Source: an uncultured Erysipelotrichaceae bacterium (GTDB lineage Bacteria; Bacillota_I; Bacilli_A; Erysipelotrichales; Erysipelotrichaceae). Taken from it: a DNA stretch of 8,559 nucleotides. Within the stretch, counting starts at the first letter, position 1, and the number at the start of each line of letters is the position of its first letter. Both the position numbers and the translations under genes were made by a program. Location of the stretch: contig CAMOOA010000047.1 in NCBI GenBank assembly GCA_946621045.1, positions 1 to 8,559 on the forward strand, written 5' to 3'. Shown here piece after piece: positions 1-6,598 of this stretch. The notes beneath the pieces are model-generated. The model was given only the letters and a program-made list of their open reading frames with translations. It did no database searches and was not told where the DNA came from.

Positions 1-818
1 GGTCGACACAGCTTGTGGAAGCCGCGCGCATTGCGCATGACAGTGCCGCAACCTGTACGGCAGCCCTGGGAAGAACCATGACGGTAACGGCCCTGATCGC
101 AAGCGATCTGAAGGAAGCGGATGAACATGTCCGTGTGCGGATCAGCGGAAACGGGCCGATCGGGGTAATCCGCGCAGAAGCGGACGGCGCAGGAAATGTG
201 CGCGGCTGCGGCGATCACATGCAGCTGTATGCATCCCGTGCTGACGGACATCTTGATGTCGGAAAGGTGGTCGGCACAGACGGAACCCTGCAGGTATCGC
301 GGGATATGGGGCTGAAGGAGCCGTTTACCGGCACGGTCCTGCTTTCCTCCGGCGAGATCGGCGAGGACTTTGCACGCTACTTTGCCATCAGTGAACAGAT
401 CCCCAGTGTTGTTTCGGTCGGGGTTCTTGTCAATACCGATTCCTCTGTCTCGGCGGCAGGCGGAATGATCATTCAGCTGATGCCCTTTGCCGGAGAGGAC
501 GTGATCGAAGCGGTGGAGCGTGTTGCCGCAGAGATGCGGCCGATGAGTGAATACATGAGTCAGGGCATCGAAGTGGAGGATCTGATCCGGCAGCTCTTTC
601 CGGACGCAAAGATCCTTGATCACAAACCGCTGCGCTGGCACTGTGACTGTTCAAAGGAACACTTTGCGGATGCGCTGGCCGGTCTGCAGAAGACAGATCT
701 TGAGGCGATGATCAATGAAGATCACGGTGCGGAAGCGGAGTGCCATTACTGCCGGAAGAAATACCGGTTCACGGAGGAAGAACTCCGTGCAATCCTGGAG
801 AGAAGGTCCCGTGCTTAA
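1..818 (+). CDS. hslO: Hsp33 redox-regulated chaperone (5' truncated by window edge)
   Basis: Hsp33 is a cytosolic holdase chaperone that is switched on by oxidation of a C-terminal zinc centre. The reading frame is open from base 3 (S-T-Q-L-V-E-A-A-R) with no stop, and the family's N-terminal pattern (helix, then A-A-L-G-R-T-M) is already under way, so the true start lies about 20 codons outside the window. The GTG at 15 is internal. The C-terminus carries the family's zinc motif: CxC at codons 642-650 (C-D-C) and CxxC at 741-752 (C-H-Y-C), 30 residues apart, which is the normal spacing. The expected full length, about 290 residues, fits the family. The stop at 816-818 lies inside the next gene, so the two are translationally coupled. 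In related Firmicutes hslO often sits between ftsH and a dus gene, so ftsH may lie upstream (inference). Identification is secure. Confidence 0.96.
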   Translation, partial: STQLVEAARIAHDSAATCTAALGRTMTVTALIASDLKEADEHVRVRISGNGPIGVIRAEADGAGNVRGCGDHMQLYASRADGHLDVGKVVGTDGTLQVSRDMGLKEPFTGTVLLSSGEIGEDFARYFAISEQIPSVVSVGVLVNTDSSVSAAGGMIIQLMPFAGEDVIEAVERVAAEMRPMSEYMSQGIEVEDLIRQLFPDAKILDHKPLRWHCDCSKEHFADALAGLQKTDLEAMINEDHGAEAECHYCRKKYRFTEEELRAILERRSRA

Positions 819-1794
819 GATCGGTACGGTTGAACTGTCAGGTCATGTCATTGCGGCGCCTCTGGCCGGAATATCCAATCCGGTCTACCGTCAGGTCTGT
901 CATGATGCAGGGGCTGCGCTTTCCGTATCGGAGATGATCAGCGACAAAGCCCTTCATTATCAGAATGAGCGGACATTTGATATGTGCCGGGTGTATGAAA
1001 CGGAACATCCGGTCAGCCTGCAGTTATTCGGCGGGGATCCGGAGACGATGGCGGAAGCCGCGGAATATCTTACGGAACATACAGCGTGCGATATCATCGA
1101 CATCAATATGGGATGCCCGGTACCGAAAGTTCTGAAATCCCATGCCGGATCCTGGCTGATGAAGGAACCCGACCTTGCGGTGAAGATCGCCGGGGCGGTC
1201 ATCACGCATACCGACCGGCCGGTCACGGTCAAAATGCGGGCCGGCTATGATATGGAACATATCAATGCGCCTGAACTGGCGCGGCGTCTGGAGGACATTG
1301 GCATTTCTGCCATTGCGGTGCACGGAAGAACGAGAACACAGCTTTACCGGGGACAGTCCGACAACCGGTTTATCCGGATGGTGAAGGAAGCAGTGTCCGT
1401 TCCGGTTATCGGAAACGGAGATATCCGCACACCGGATGATGCGGTACGCATGCTGGAGGAAACCGGATGCGATGCGGTAATGATCGGAAGAGGGCTTGTC
1501 GGCCGTCCGTATCTGATCGGACAGATCGAGTCCCGTCTTGAAGGCAGGGCCGGTGCAGAACCGTCCTATGAAGAACGGATCCTGCTGTGCATTGATTATG
1601 CGGAACGGTTATGCGCCTATGAAGGGGAACACACCGGGGTATCAATGATGCGCGGCATCTCTTCCTATTACATGGACGGCATGCCGTACGCTGCAAAAAC
1701 ACGTTCTGCCTGTGCGAAGGCGGAGACGCTCGATGAGCTGCGGCAGATTCTGACAGAGTACATACAGAAACTCGGACAGCGGTATTCGGAATAA
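811..1794 (+). CDS. dus: tRNA-dihydrouridine synthase (DusB-like)
   Basis: This FMN enzyme reduces specific uridines in tRNA to dihydrouridine using NAD(P)H. I chose GTG 811 as the start (327 residues). It is preceded by GGAGAGAAGG ending 5 bases upstream, and the protein then begins just before the first barrel strand as in the family; the open frame back to ATG 715 would add 32 unrelated residues. Motifs seen: A-P-L-A-G at residues 16-20, the catalytic cysteine in N-M-G-C-P (Cys102), K-M-R-A-G at 141-145, H-G-R-T-R at 171-175, G-N-G-D-I at 201-205 and G-R-G at 226-228 (FMN phosphate contacts), then the helical tRNA-binding C-terminus. It overlaps hslO by 8 bases and ends just before a terminator, so the pair forms the end of an operon. 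DusB-like is the best subfamily guess; which uridine it modifies cannot be read from the sequence. Confidence 0.95.
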   Translation: MLKIGTVELSGHVIAAPLAGISNPVYRQVCHDAGAALSVSEMISDKALHYQNERTFDMCRVYETEHPVSLQLFGGDPETMAEAAEYLTEHTACDIIDINMGCPVPKVLKSHAGSWLMKEPDLAVKIAGAVITHTDRPVTVKMRAGYDMEHINAPELARRLEDIGISAIAVHGRTRTQLYRGQSDNRFIRMVKEAVSVPVIGNGDIRTPDDAVRMLEETGCDAVMIGRGLVGRPYLIGQIESRLEGRAGAEPSYEERILLCIDYAERLCAYEGEHTGVSMMRGISSYYMDGMPYAAKTRSACAKAETLDELRQILTEYIQKLGQRYSE

Positions 1795-1797
1795 TAG

Positions 1798-1836
1798 GAA
1801 GCCGGAAACAGAAAGTGATGTTTCAGGCTTCTTTTT
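1798..1836 (+). terminator. Rho-independent terminator after dus
   Basis: GAAGCCGGAAAC (1798-1809) pairs with GTTTCAGGCTTC (1820-1831) with one internal mismatch and a 10-base loop, followed directly by five T (1832-1836). It starts 3 bases after the dus stop and ends just before the -35 box of the ATPase promoter, separating the two transcription units. Confidence 0.85.
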
Positions 1837-1838
1837 CA

Positions 1839-1867
1839 TTGACACGTCCATGTGCAGGGAATACTAT
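1839..1867 (+). promoter_or_regulatory. SigA-type promoter of the metal ATPase
   Basis: A perfect -35 box TTGACA (1839-1844), a 17-base spacer and TACTAT (1862-1867) as the -10 box. Transcription would start near 1874, giving a leader of about 42 bases before the ATG at 1916. With a consensus -35 and optimal spacing this should be a strong promoter unless repressed, which fits a repressible metal-efflux gene with an operator just downstream. Confidence 0.85.
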
Positions 1868-1878
1868 GTTCTTGGAAC

Positions 1879-1898
1879 ATATGAGCAATCGTTCATAT
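1879..1898 (+). promoter_or_regulatory. Operator-like imperfect palindrome, ArsR/SmtB-sensor type
   Basis: ATATGAGCAATCGTTCATAT is an imperfect 20-base palindrome matching at 8 of 10 half-site positions; the outer ATATGA/TCATAT arms are perfect and extend one more pair (C1878/G1899). Its start lies about 5 bases downstream of the predicted transcription start. AT-rich arms of the ATATGA...TCATAT kind at this position are typical of operators for ArsR/SmtB-family metal sensors (SmtB, CadC, CzrA), which leave DNA when they bind Zn, Cd or Pb. The sequence match is seen; the regulator family is inferred, and no ArsR gene is in the window. A smaller palindrome GTTC-TTG-GAAC (1868-1878) abuts it on the left. 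Confidence 0.6.
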
Positions 1899-1915
1899 GA
1901 AAACGGGTGACTGAT

Positions 1916-4678
1916 ATGAGTGAACTGGCAACATACAAGTTTGAAATTACCGGCATTGACTGCGCAAACTGCGCCGCAAAGCTGGAAGGTAAGATTCAGG
2001 AACTGGAGGGCATCTCCAATGTTTCGCTGAACTTCATGAAAAACTCTCTGACGTATGAATGTCTCCATTCCGAAGGAAAGGAAATGGAACAACGTGTCAG
2101 AGAACTGGCAGCGAAGGAAGAACCGGATGCGGTGATCACCGCAAAAGGGCATGAGCATCATCACCACGATCATGAACATGAAGAATGCGGATGCCATGAG
2201 CATCACCATGATCATGACCATGAAGAATGTGAATGCCATGAACATTCTCATACCCATACGGAAGAAGAAACCGCGGTCTATCATTTTGAAATCACCGGCA
2301 TTGACTGCGCCAACTGCGCCGCAAAGCTGGAAGGTAAGATTCAGGAACTGGAGGGCATCTCCAATGTTTCGCTGAACTTCATGAAAAACTCTCTGACGTA
2401 TGAATGTCTCCATTCCGAAGGAAAGGAAATGGAACAGCGTGTCAGAGAACTGGCAGCGAAGGAAGAACCGGATGCGGTGATTACCGCAAAAGGACATGAA
2501 CATCATCACCGTCATGATCATGACGCATGTTCTTGTGACGGACACCATCATGAGCATCTTCATGAACATCACCATGATGAAGGCGGTATGGAAAAAGAGC
2601 TGCATGCGGCTGCCGGCGCATACCGGCTGCGCATCGAAGATGTTGACTGCGCTGACTGTGCGGCGGAGCTTGAACATAAGATTGCCGGACTTGAAGGGCT
2701 TTCCAATGTCAGTTTCAGCTTCATGAACAGCACCCTGACATATGACTGTGCAGACCCTGCACATGCCGAACAGATGATCCGGGAGCTTGTCGCAAGGGAA
2801 GAACCCGGTGCGAAAGTTCTTGCATATGAAACTGCCGCAGAAAAAGAAAAGCCGGAAGAAGAAAAAGACATCATGCCGATCCGGCTTGCGGCAGGTGCGC
2901 TGCTGTTTGCGGTCGGACTGTTTTTGAAGGGAGTTCCGCAGATTGTCGCGGAGATTGCGGCATATCTCATTCTCGGATATGACGTTCTGTACAAGGCAAT
3001 CCGCGGTATCGGACGCGGACAGGTATTCGATGAACATTTCCTGATGAGTGTCGCAACGCTTGCGGCGATGTATCTGAAGGACTTCCGCGAGGCTGCGGGC
3101 GTCATGCTGTTTTATCAGATCGGTGAATATTTTCAGGACCGTGCTGTCGACAATTCCCGCCGTTCAATCGGTGAGCTGATGGACATCCGCCCGGACTATG
3201 CCAATGTAAAACGGAACGGAACATTCGTGCAGGTATCTCCTGCGGAAGTGTCTGCCGGCGATGTGATTCAGGTAAAACCCGGCGAACGGATTCCGCTGGA
3301 CGGTATTGTCCTGCATGGATCGTCTTCACTGAATACGGCATCCCTTACCGGAGAGTCCAGGCTTCGCGATGTGGACCCCGGGGATGAAGTGATCAGCGGC
3401 TCTGTAAATGAAAACGGCGTGCTGGAAATAGAAGTCACGAAACCGTACGGCGAAAGCACGGTGGCGCGCATCCTTGATCTTGTGGAAAATCAGGAATCAA
3501 GGAAGGCAAATGCGGAACACTTTATCACGAAGTTTTCGCGTATCTATACACCGGCAGTCGTCTTCTCCGCAGTTGTCGTTGCGGTGATTGTCGCTGTTGT
3601 CACAAAAGATGTGCATGCAGGCATCTATCGTGCATGCACATTCCTGGTTATCTCGTGCCCGTGCGCACTTGTCATCTCCGTTCCGCTGTCATTCTTTGCC
3701 GGCATCGGCGGTCTTTCCAAGCAGGGAATTCTCGTCAAGGGAGCCAATATGGTTGAACCGCTGGCACGTGCGGAAACAGCTGTGCTGGACAAGACAGGAA
3801 CACTGACAGAGGGTGTTTTCGAGGTAAGCAGGGTGATTACCGGCATGGACCGGGATACTGTGCTGCGGGATGCCGCATATGCGGAAGCCTCCTCCAACCA
3901 TCCGATCGCGGCGGGAATCCGCGCCGCATATCCGGAGGAAATCGACAGTTCCGCAATCGGTGATGTAAATGAAATCGCCGGCCGGGGAATTCAGGTGACG
4001 GTCGGTGATGATGTAATCCTAGCCGGAAACGGCCGGATGATGAATGATTTCGGAGTTCCGTTCAGTGAAGAGAATGACCCCGGAACCATGGTGTATGTCG
4101 CAAAGAACGGTGTATATGAAGGCTGCATCATCCTTGAAGACCGGCTGAAAGCAGATGCGAAGGATGCGGTTGCCGCGCTGAAACAGAGCGGACTGAAAAC
4201 CGTCATTGTCTCGGGAGACAATCCGAAGATCGCCGAAAAAACCGGTGCTGCACTCGGCGTTGATGAAGTGCACGGCGGCTGTATGCCGCAGGATAAAGTA
4301 GAGCGCGTCATGGCGTACCGGAAAGACGGCATCACCGTATTCGCAGGGGACGGTGTGAATGATGCGCCGGTGCTTGCGGCGGCAGACATCGGATTTGCGA
4401 TGGGAGCGCTTGGAAGCGATGCGGCAATCGAAGCGGCCGACGTTGTCATCATGGATGACAAACCGACCGGAATGGTAAAAGCAATCCGCGGCGCAAAGAA
4501 GATACTGCGTGTTGTGAACCAGAATATCTACGGCGCAATCGGAGTCAAGATCCTCACACTGATACTCAGTGCCTTCGGTATCGCGAACATGTGGTGGGCG
4601 ATCTTCGCCGATACCGGCGTTGCGATGCTGTGTGTGCTGAACGCGATGCGGCTGCTTCAGCTCGGCAAAGCGGAATAA
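1916..4678 (+). CDS. P1B-2 heavy-metal ATPase (Zn/Cd/Pb efflux) with three HMA domains and His-rich linkers
   Basis: An inner-membrane pump that exports Zn(II), Cd(II) or Pb(II) using ATP, related to ZntA/CadA. I chose ATG 1916 (920 residues) because GGTGA lies 5 bases upstream; GTG 1907 has no ribosome site. N-terminal half: HMA domains with DCxxC at Cys16/19, Cys131/134 and Cys245/248, separated by His/Cys-rich linkers at residues 79-118 and 194-224. Core: first helix near 322-337, T-G-E-S at 478-481 (actuator), C-P-C at 581-583 in the ion-path helix, phosphorylated Asp625 in D-K-T-G-T, H-P at 662-663, G-D-G-V-N-D at 811-816, Lys878 in the penultimate helix and Asp899 in the last. CPC plus that Lys and Asp mark the P1B-2 (divalent) class rather than the copper class. 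Its length is well above the usual 600-750 because of the tripled sensor region. It is a monocistronic unit with its own promoter and terminator. The exact metal is not readable from the sequence. Confidence 0.95.
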   Translation: MSELATYKFEITGIDCANCAAKLEGKIQELEGISNVSLNFMKNSLTYECLHSEGKEMEQRVRELAAKEEPDAVITAKGHEHHHHDHEHEECGCHEHHHDHDHEECECHEHSHTHTEEETAVYHFEITGIDCANCAAKLEGKIQELEGISNVSLNFMKNSLTYECLHSEGKEMEQRVRELAAKEEPDAVITAKGHEHHHRHDHDACSCDGHHHEHLHEHHHDEGGMEKELHAAAGAYRLRIEDVDCADCAAELEHKIAGLEGLSNVSFSFMNSTLTYDCADPAHAEQMIRELVAREEPGAKVLAYETAAEKEKPEEEKDIMPIRLAAGALLFAVGLFLKGVPQIVAEIAAYLILGYDVLYKAIRGIGRGQVFDEHFLMSVATLAAMYLKDFREAAGVMLFYQIGEYFQDRAVDNSRRSIGELMDIRPDYANVKRNGTFVQVSPAEVSAGDVIQVKPGERIPLDGIVLHGSSSLNTASLTGESRLRDVDPGDEVISGSVNENGVLEIEVTKPYGESTVARILDLVENQESRKANAEHFITKFSRIYTPAVVFSAVVVAVIVAVVTKDVHAGIYRACTFLVISCPCALVISVPLSFFAGIGGLSKQGILVKGANMVEPLARAETAVLDKTGTLTEGVFEVSRVITGMDRDTVLRDAAYAEASSNHPIAAGIRAAYPEEIDSSAIGDVNEIAGRGIQVTVGDDVILAGNGRMMNDFGVPFSEENDPGTMVYVAKNGVYEGCIILEDRLKADAKDAVAALKQSGLKTVIVSGDNPKIAEKTGAALGVDEVHGGCMPQDKVERVMAYRKDGITVFAGDGVNDAPVLAAADIGFAMGALGSDAAIEAADVVIMDDKPTGMVKAIRGAKKILRVVNQNIYGAIGVKILTLILSAFGIANMWWAIFADTGVAMLCVLNAMRLLQLGKAE
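1940..2165 (+). repeat. Direct repeat copy 1 (HMA domain 1 of the ATPase)
   Basis: First copy of a 226-base direct repeat inside the ATPase gene, spanning HMA domain 1 and the beginning of the first His-rich linker. It matches copy 2 at 220 of 226 bases. The six differences (att/atc, gca/gcc, caa/cag, atc/att, ggg/gga, gag/gaa) are all synonymous third-position changes, so the encoded residues 9-83 are identical to 124-198. The period is 345 bases (115 codons). Confidence 0.97.
2165..2245 (+). repeat. 42-base (14-residue) tandem repeat in His-rich linker 1
   Basis: Linker 1 contains two copies of a 14-residue module: H-D-H-E-H-E-E-C-G-C-H-E-H (residues 84-96) and H-D-H-D-H-E-E-C-E-C-H-E-H (98-110). 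Each has a CxC pair flanked by Glu and His, a plausible metal-binding cluster. Linker 2 has a single related CxC (Cys205/207) between His clusters. Confidence 0.85.
2285..2510 (+). repeat. Direct repeat copy 2 (HMA domain 2 of the ATPase)
   Basis: Second copy of the repeat beginning at 1940. The identity stops where the codon after CATCATCAC changes from CAC (His) to CGT (Arg), and the linkers that follow differ in length and sequence. HMA domain 3 (residues about 234-303) is a diverged relative at roughly half protein identity and is not part of the recent duplication. Confidence 0.97.
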
Positions 4679-4688
4679 CAGTTATCTG

Positions 4689-4718
4689 AAAGCGGGATAC
4701 TGATGTTTCCTGCTTTTT
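4689..4718 (+). terminator. Rho-independent terminator after the ATPase
   Basis: AAAGCGGGA (4689-4697) pairs with TCCTGCTTT (4708-4716) with one G-T wobble and a 10-base loop; the T-run extends to 4718. It begins 10 bases after the ATPase stop codon and closes that transcription unit. Confidence 0.8.
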
Positions 4719-4765
4719 ATATTCAGGGGCGATATGCAGAAGCGCTTTCGGCTCTGATGGGCGGA

Positions 4766-4774
4766 TGGTAGAAT
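4766..4774 (+). promoter_or_regulatory. Extended -10 promoter of the carboxypeptidase gene
   Basis: TGGTAGAAT is an extended -10 element (TGn followed by TAGAAT at 4769-4774). No good -35 box lies 16-18 bases upstream, which an extended -10 can compensate for. The predicted start near 4781 gives a leader of about 77 bases. Confidence 0.5.
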
Positions 4775-4824
4775 AAATTCGCCGGCGGATTTCATGCCGG
4801 CATAAACCATACATACGGCATCCG

Positions 4825-4841
4825 GTACCGGCTGCCGGTAC
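4825..4841 (+). repeat. Perfect palindrome in the leader of the carboxypeptidase gene
   Basis: GTACCGGC-T-GCCGGTAC is a perfect inverted repeat around one base, directly in front of the ribosome site GGGAG (4842-4846). It could form a GC-rich RNA hairpin touching the ribosome site, or be a protein operator. A second palindrome, ATGCCGGCAT (4794-4803), lies upstream in the same leader. The structure is seen; any function is inferred. Confidence 0.5.
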
Positions 4842-4857
4842 GGGAGAATGACAGATT

Positions 4858-6153
4858 ATGAAAAAACTCATTGCACTTTTTCTTTCTTCGCTGACAGCGC
4901 TGACGCCGGTTCTTGCCGAGCAGGCGCCGTCTCCGGAAACAGAACCGGAGGAAACCGGCGCGGAATCGGAAGAGCAGACAGAAGAATATGCGGTTGAACT
5001 GGCTACGGATTACGCGGTCCTGATGGATGCGGAAAGCGGAACGGTTCTGTTTGACAAGAACGGGGATGAACCGGGAGACCCTGCTTCACTCACAAAAATC
5101 ATGACGGTTCTGCTTGCGGCGGAACAGCTCAATGACAGCGACACCCTGACGATGTCCGCGGAGGCATTTCAGAGCTACAGTCATGACCAGGGCGTTCTCT
5201 GGATCCAGCAGGGAGAAACGATGAGTGCCGGCGACTGCGAATATGCGACGATGCTCGTAAGCGCAAATGATACCTGCGCCATGCTTGCGGAAGGTGCTGC
5301 CGGCGATATTCCTTCGTTTGTAAAACAGATGAATGAGCGTGCGGAAGCGTTCGGGATGACCGGAACGCATTTTGAAAATCCGTTCGGTGTGGCAGCGGCG
5401 GGACAGTATTCCACTGCCTATGACCTGGCGCTTCTGACACGGAACGCGCTGAAGAATGAGAGTTTCCGTAAAATATTCGGCGCTTCTTCCCATACCCTTA
5501 CTGCAACGAACATGCAGGCACAGACGCGGGCGCTTGCCAATGACTGTGAACTTCTCCGGGACGGAGCGTACAGCTATGAAGGCGCCGCCGGCGGAAAGAT
5601 CGGATCCACTCCGGCAAACGGATATGCTCTGGCGGCATATGCAAAACGGGGCGGTACCGGCCTGATTGCGGTGACCATGCATGAAGCCGATGCGGATACT
5701 GCATACAAAGACACCGCAAGGCTTCTTGATTACGGATTCGAGAGTGCTCAGACAATTACCATTACGCCGGAGGATATCGGCACAAAAACCGTATCGGTCG
5801 ATGACGGGAAAACACATATCGCAGACGTCACCTTCTCCGCTGACAGCAGTTTCAATATTCTGCTTCCCAAAGGTGTGGCGAAGGAGAGCATCACGTCTGA
5901 GATTGTTGTGAAAAACGAGGAAGCGAAGGATCCGGGCCATATCAGCGCGGAAGTGATCTTTCTGATGGACGGAACGGAAATCGGCAGATCTCCGCTGACG
6001 GCGGAAATCGTACGGGAGCCGGAAAAAGAACCGGTAAACTATCTTAAGATTGCGAAAACCGTATTTGACTGGACGTGCGTTGCCCTGCTTGCATTCATGG
6101 TTCTGCGTCCGGCAGTAAAGGCGCTGCACAGGCTTCTGATACCTCCCAGATAA
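4858..6153 (+). CDS. dac: Serine-type D-alanyl-D-alanine carboxypeptidase (PBP5/DacA-DacF family)
   Basis: This enzyme trims the terminal D-Ala from peptidoglycan stem pentapeptides outside the membrane, limiting cross-linking. The 431-residue product starts with a signal peptide (M-K-K-L, hydrophobic stretch, cleavage likely after A-L-T-P-V-L-A near residue 20), followed by an acidic spacer rich in Glu and Pro (about 21-47). Catalytic motifs: S77-L-T-K80 (SxxK with the acylated serine) and S135-A-N137 (SxN). The third motif, normally KTG, reads K247-I-G249-S-T here. A beta-rich PBP5 C-terminal domain follows (about 300-390), then a hydrophobic anchor (about 402-417) and a basic tail. The start is supported by GGGAG 11 bases upstream, rather far. 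The gene has its own promoter and no clear terminator, so read-through into the next gene is possible. Family assignment is secure; activity with the altered KTG box is less certain. Confidence 0.93.
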   Translation: MKKLIALFLSSLTALTPVLAEQAPSPETEPEETGAESEEQTEEYAVELATDYAVLMDAESGTVLFDKNGDEPGDPASLTKIMTVLLAAEQLNDSDTLTMSAEAFQSYSHDQGVLWIQQGETMSAGDCEYATMLVSANDTCAMLAEGAAGDIPSFVKQMNERAEAFGMTGTHFENPFGVAAAGQYSTAYDLALLTRNALKNESFRKIFGASSHTLTATNMQAQTRALANDCELLRDGAYSYEGAAGGKIGSTPANGYALAAYAKRGGTGLIAVTMHEADADTAYKDTARLLDYGFESAQTITITPEDIGTKTVSVDDGKTHIADVTFSADSSFNILLPKGVAKESITSEIVVKNEEAKDPGHISAEVIFLMDGTEIGRSPLTAEIVREPEKEPVNYLKIAKTVFDWTCVALLAFMVLRPAVKALHRLLIPPR

Positions 6154-6222
6154 TAAACTTCAGTTCGACATGATGAATGTTATGTGAAATGTATGGGAAA
6201 TCGCACGAATTCAAAAAAAGAT

Positions 6223-6230
6223 GGTAAACT
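6223..6230 (+). promoter_or_regulatory. Extended -10 promoter giving a nearly leaderless mRNA
   Basis: TGGTAAACT (6223-6231 including the preceding TG) places TAAACT at 6225-6230, preceded by TGG as in the promoter at 4766. Transcription should start near 6237, only about 3 bases before the ATG at 6240. No -35 box is evident. Confidence 0.5.
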
Positions 6231-6239
6231 AGTCAACGT

Positions 6240-6581
6240 ATGAGTAAGTTCTTTGAAGTATGGATTGTCAACGCATTGTCGTTGTGGGTCATCGACCGTT
6301 TCTCAGCATCAGTAACATTTTCGGATTTTGCGGCGCTTGCGGCGACGGCACTTGCGGTAACGATTCTCAACCAGACCGTGAAGCCGCTGCTTAAGGTAAT
6401 GGCTTTTCCGCTGACGGTTACCACATTCGGCCTGTTTTCCTTTGTGATCAACGGACTGGTTCTCTGGGCGGCGTTCCGGTTCAGCGACGGATCAACAATT
6501 GCTTCATTCAGTTCCGCAGTATGGCTTTCAATTCTTCTTACGTTTCTCAACGGAATGTTTGGGCACCTTTTTTTAAAATAA
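6240..6581 (+). CDS. YvlD-like four-helix membrane protein (phage holin family 4)
   Basis: A 113-residue integral membrane protein with four hydrophobic helices. The segment L-N-Q-T-V-K-P-L-L-K (about residues 43-52), followed by F-P-L-T-V-T-T-F-G-L-F and V-I-N, is the hallmark of the family annotated as 'phage holin family 4' (PF04020), to which Bacillus YvlD belongs. These are chromosomal proteins in most Firmicutes; the holin label comes from fold similarity and does not indicate a phage. Function is unknown, with links to envelope stress in some species. No Shine-Dalgarno sequence precedes the ATG; the upstream bases are a -10 box, so translation may be leaderless. The flavodoxin gene starts 36 bases downstream on the same strand and may be co-transcribed. 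Confidence 0.88.
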   Translation: MSKFFEVWIVNALSLWVIDRFSASVTFSDFAALAATALAVTILNQTVKPLLKVMAFPLTVTTFGLFSFVINGLVLWAAFRFSDGSTIASFSSAVWLSILLTFLNGMFGHLFLK

Positions 6582-6583
6582 GT

Positions 6584-6598
6584 CCTCTGTATCAGAGG
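6584..6598 (+). repeat. Short perfect hairpin between the membrane protein and flavodoxin genes
   Basis: CCTCTG-TAT-CAGAGG is a 6-base-pair inverted repeat with a 3-base loop. It has no T-run directly after it (TGTATAAAAA follows), so it is a poor terminator. It could be an RNA processing or stability hairpin, or an operator abutting a possible -10 box TATAAA (6601-6606). Confidence 0.4.

Noticed and set aside
15..17. GTG as the start of hslO
   Set aside because: The frame is open to the window edge and the Hsp33 N-terminal pattern already precedes it, so the gene is cut by the window and not started here.
715..810. Upstream ATG as the start of the dihydrouridine synthase
   Set aside because: It would add 32 basic residues read out of frame over the hslO zinc-motif region. 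GTG 811 has a strong ribosome site and gives the family's normal N-terminus.
2150..2580. CRISPR-like or non-coding tandem repeat array
   Set aside because: The repeats keep the reading frame, encode HMA domains and His-rich linkers, and do not have the short repeat-spacer periodicity of CRISPR.
1823..3037. Long minus-strand open frame of 404 codons opposite the ATPase N-terminus
   Set aside because: It is the antisense shadow of the His-rich, repeat-containing sensor region: CAT/CAC codons read as ATG/GTG, giving runs of Met and Val, and its internal repeats mirror the HMA duplication. It has no recognisable family, and the plus-strand frame carries complete ATPase motifs.
5086..6129. Minus-strand open frame of 347 codons opposite the carboxypeptidase gene
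   Set aside because: It lies wholly inside a gene with a signal peptide, catalytic motifs and anchor on the other strand. The translation is rich in Arg, Cys and His with no domain pattern, typical of antisense reading of GC-rich third positions.
6240..6581. Prophage remnant suggested by the 'holin' family name
   Set aside because: The family is a common chromosomal membrane protein (YvlD type). No lysin, integrase, structural gene or attachment site is nearby.
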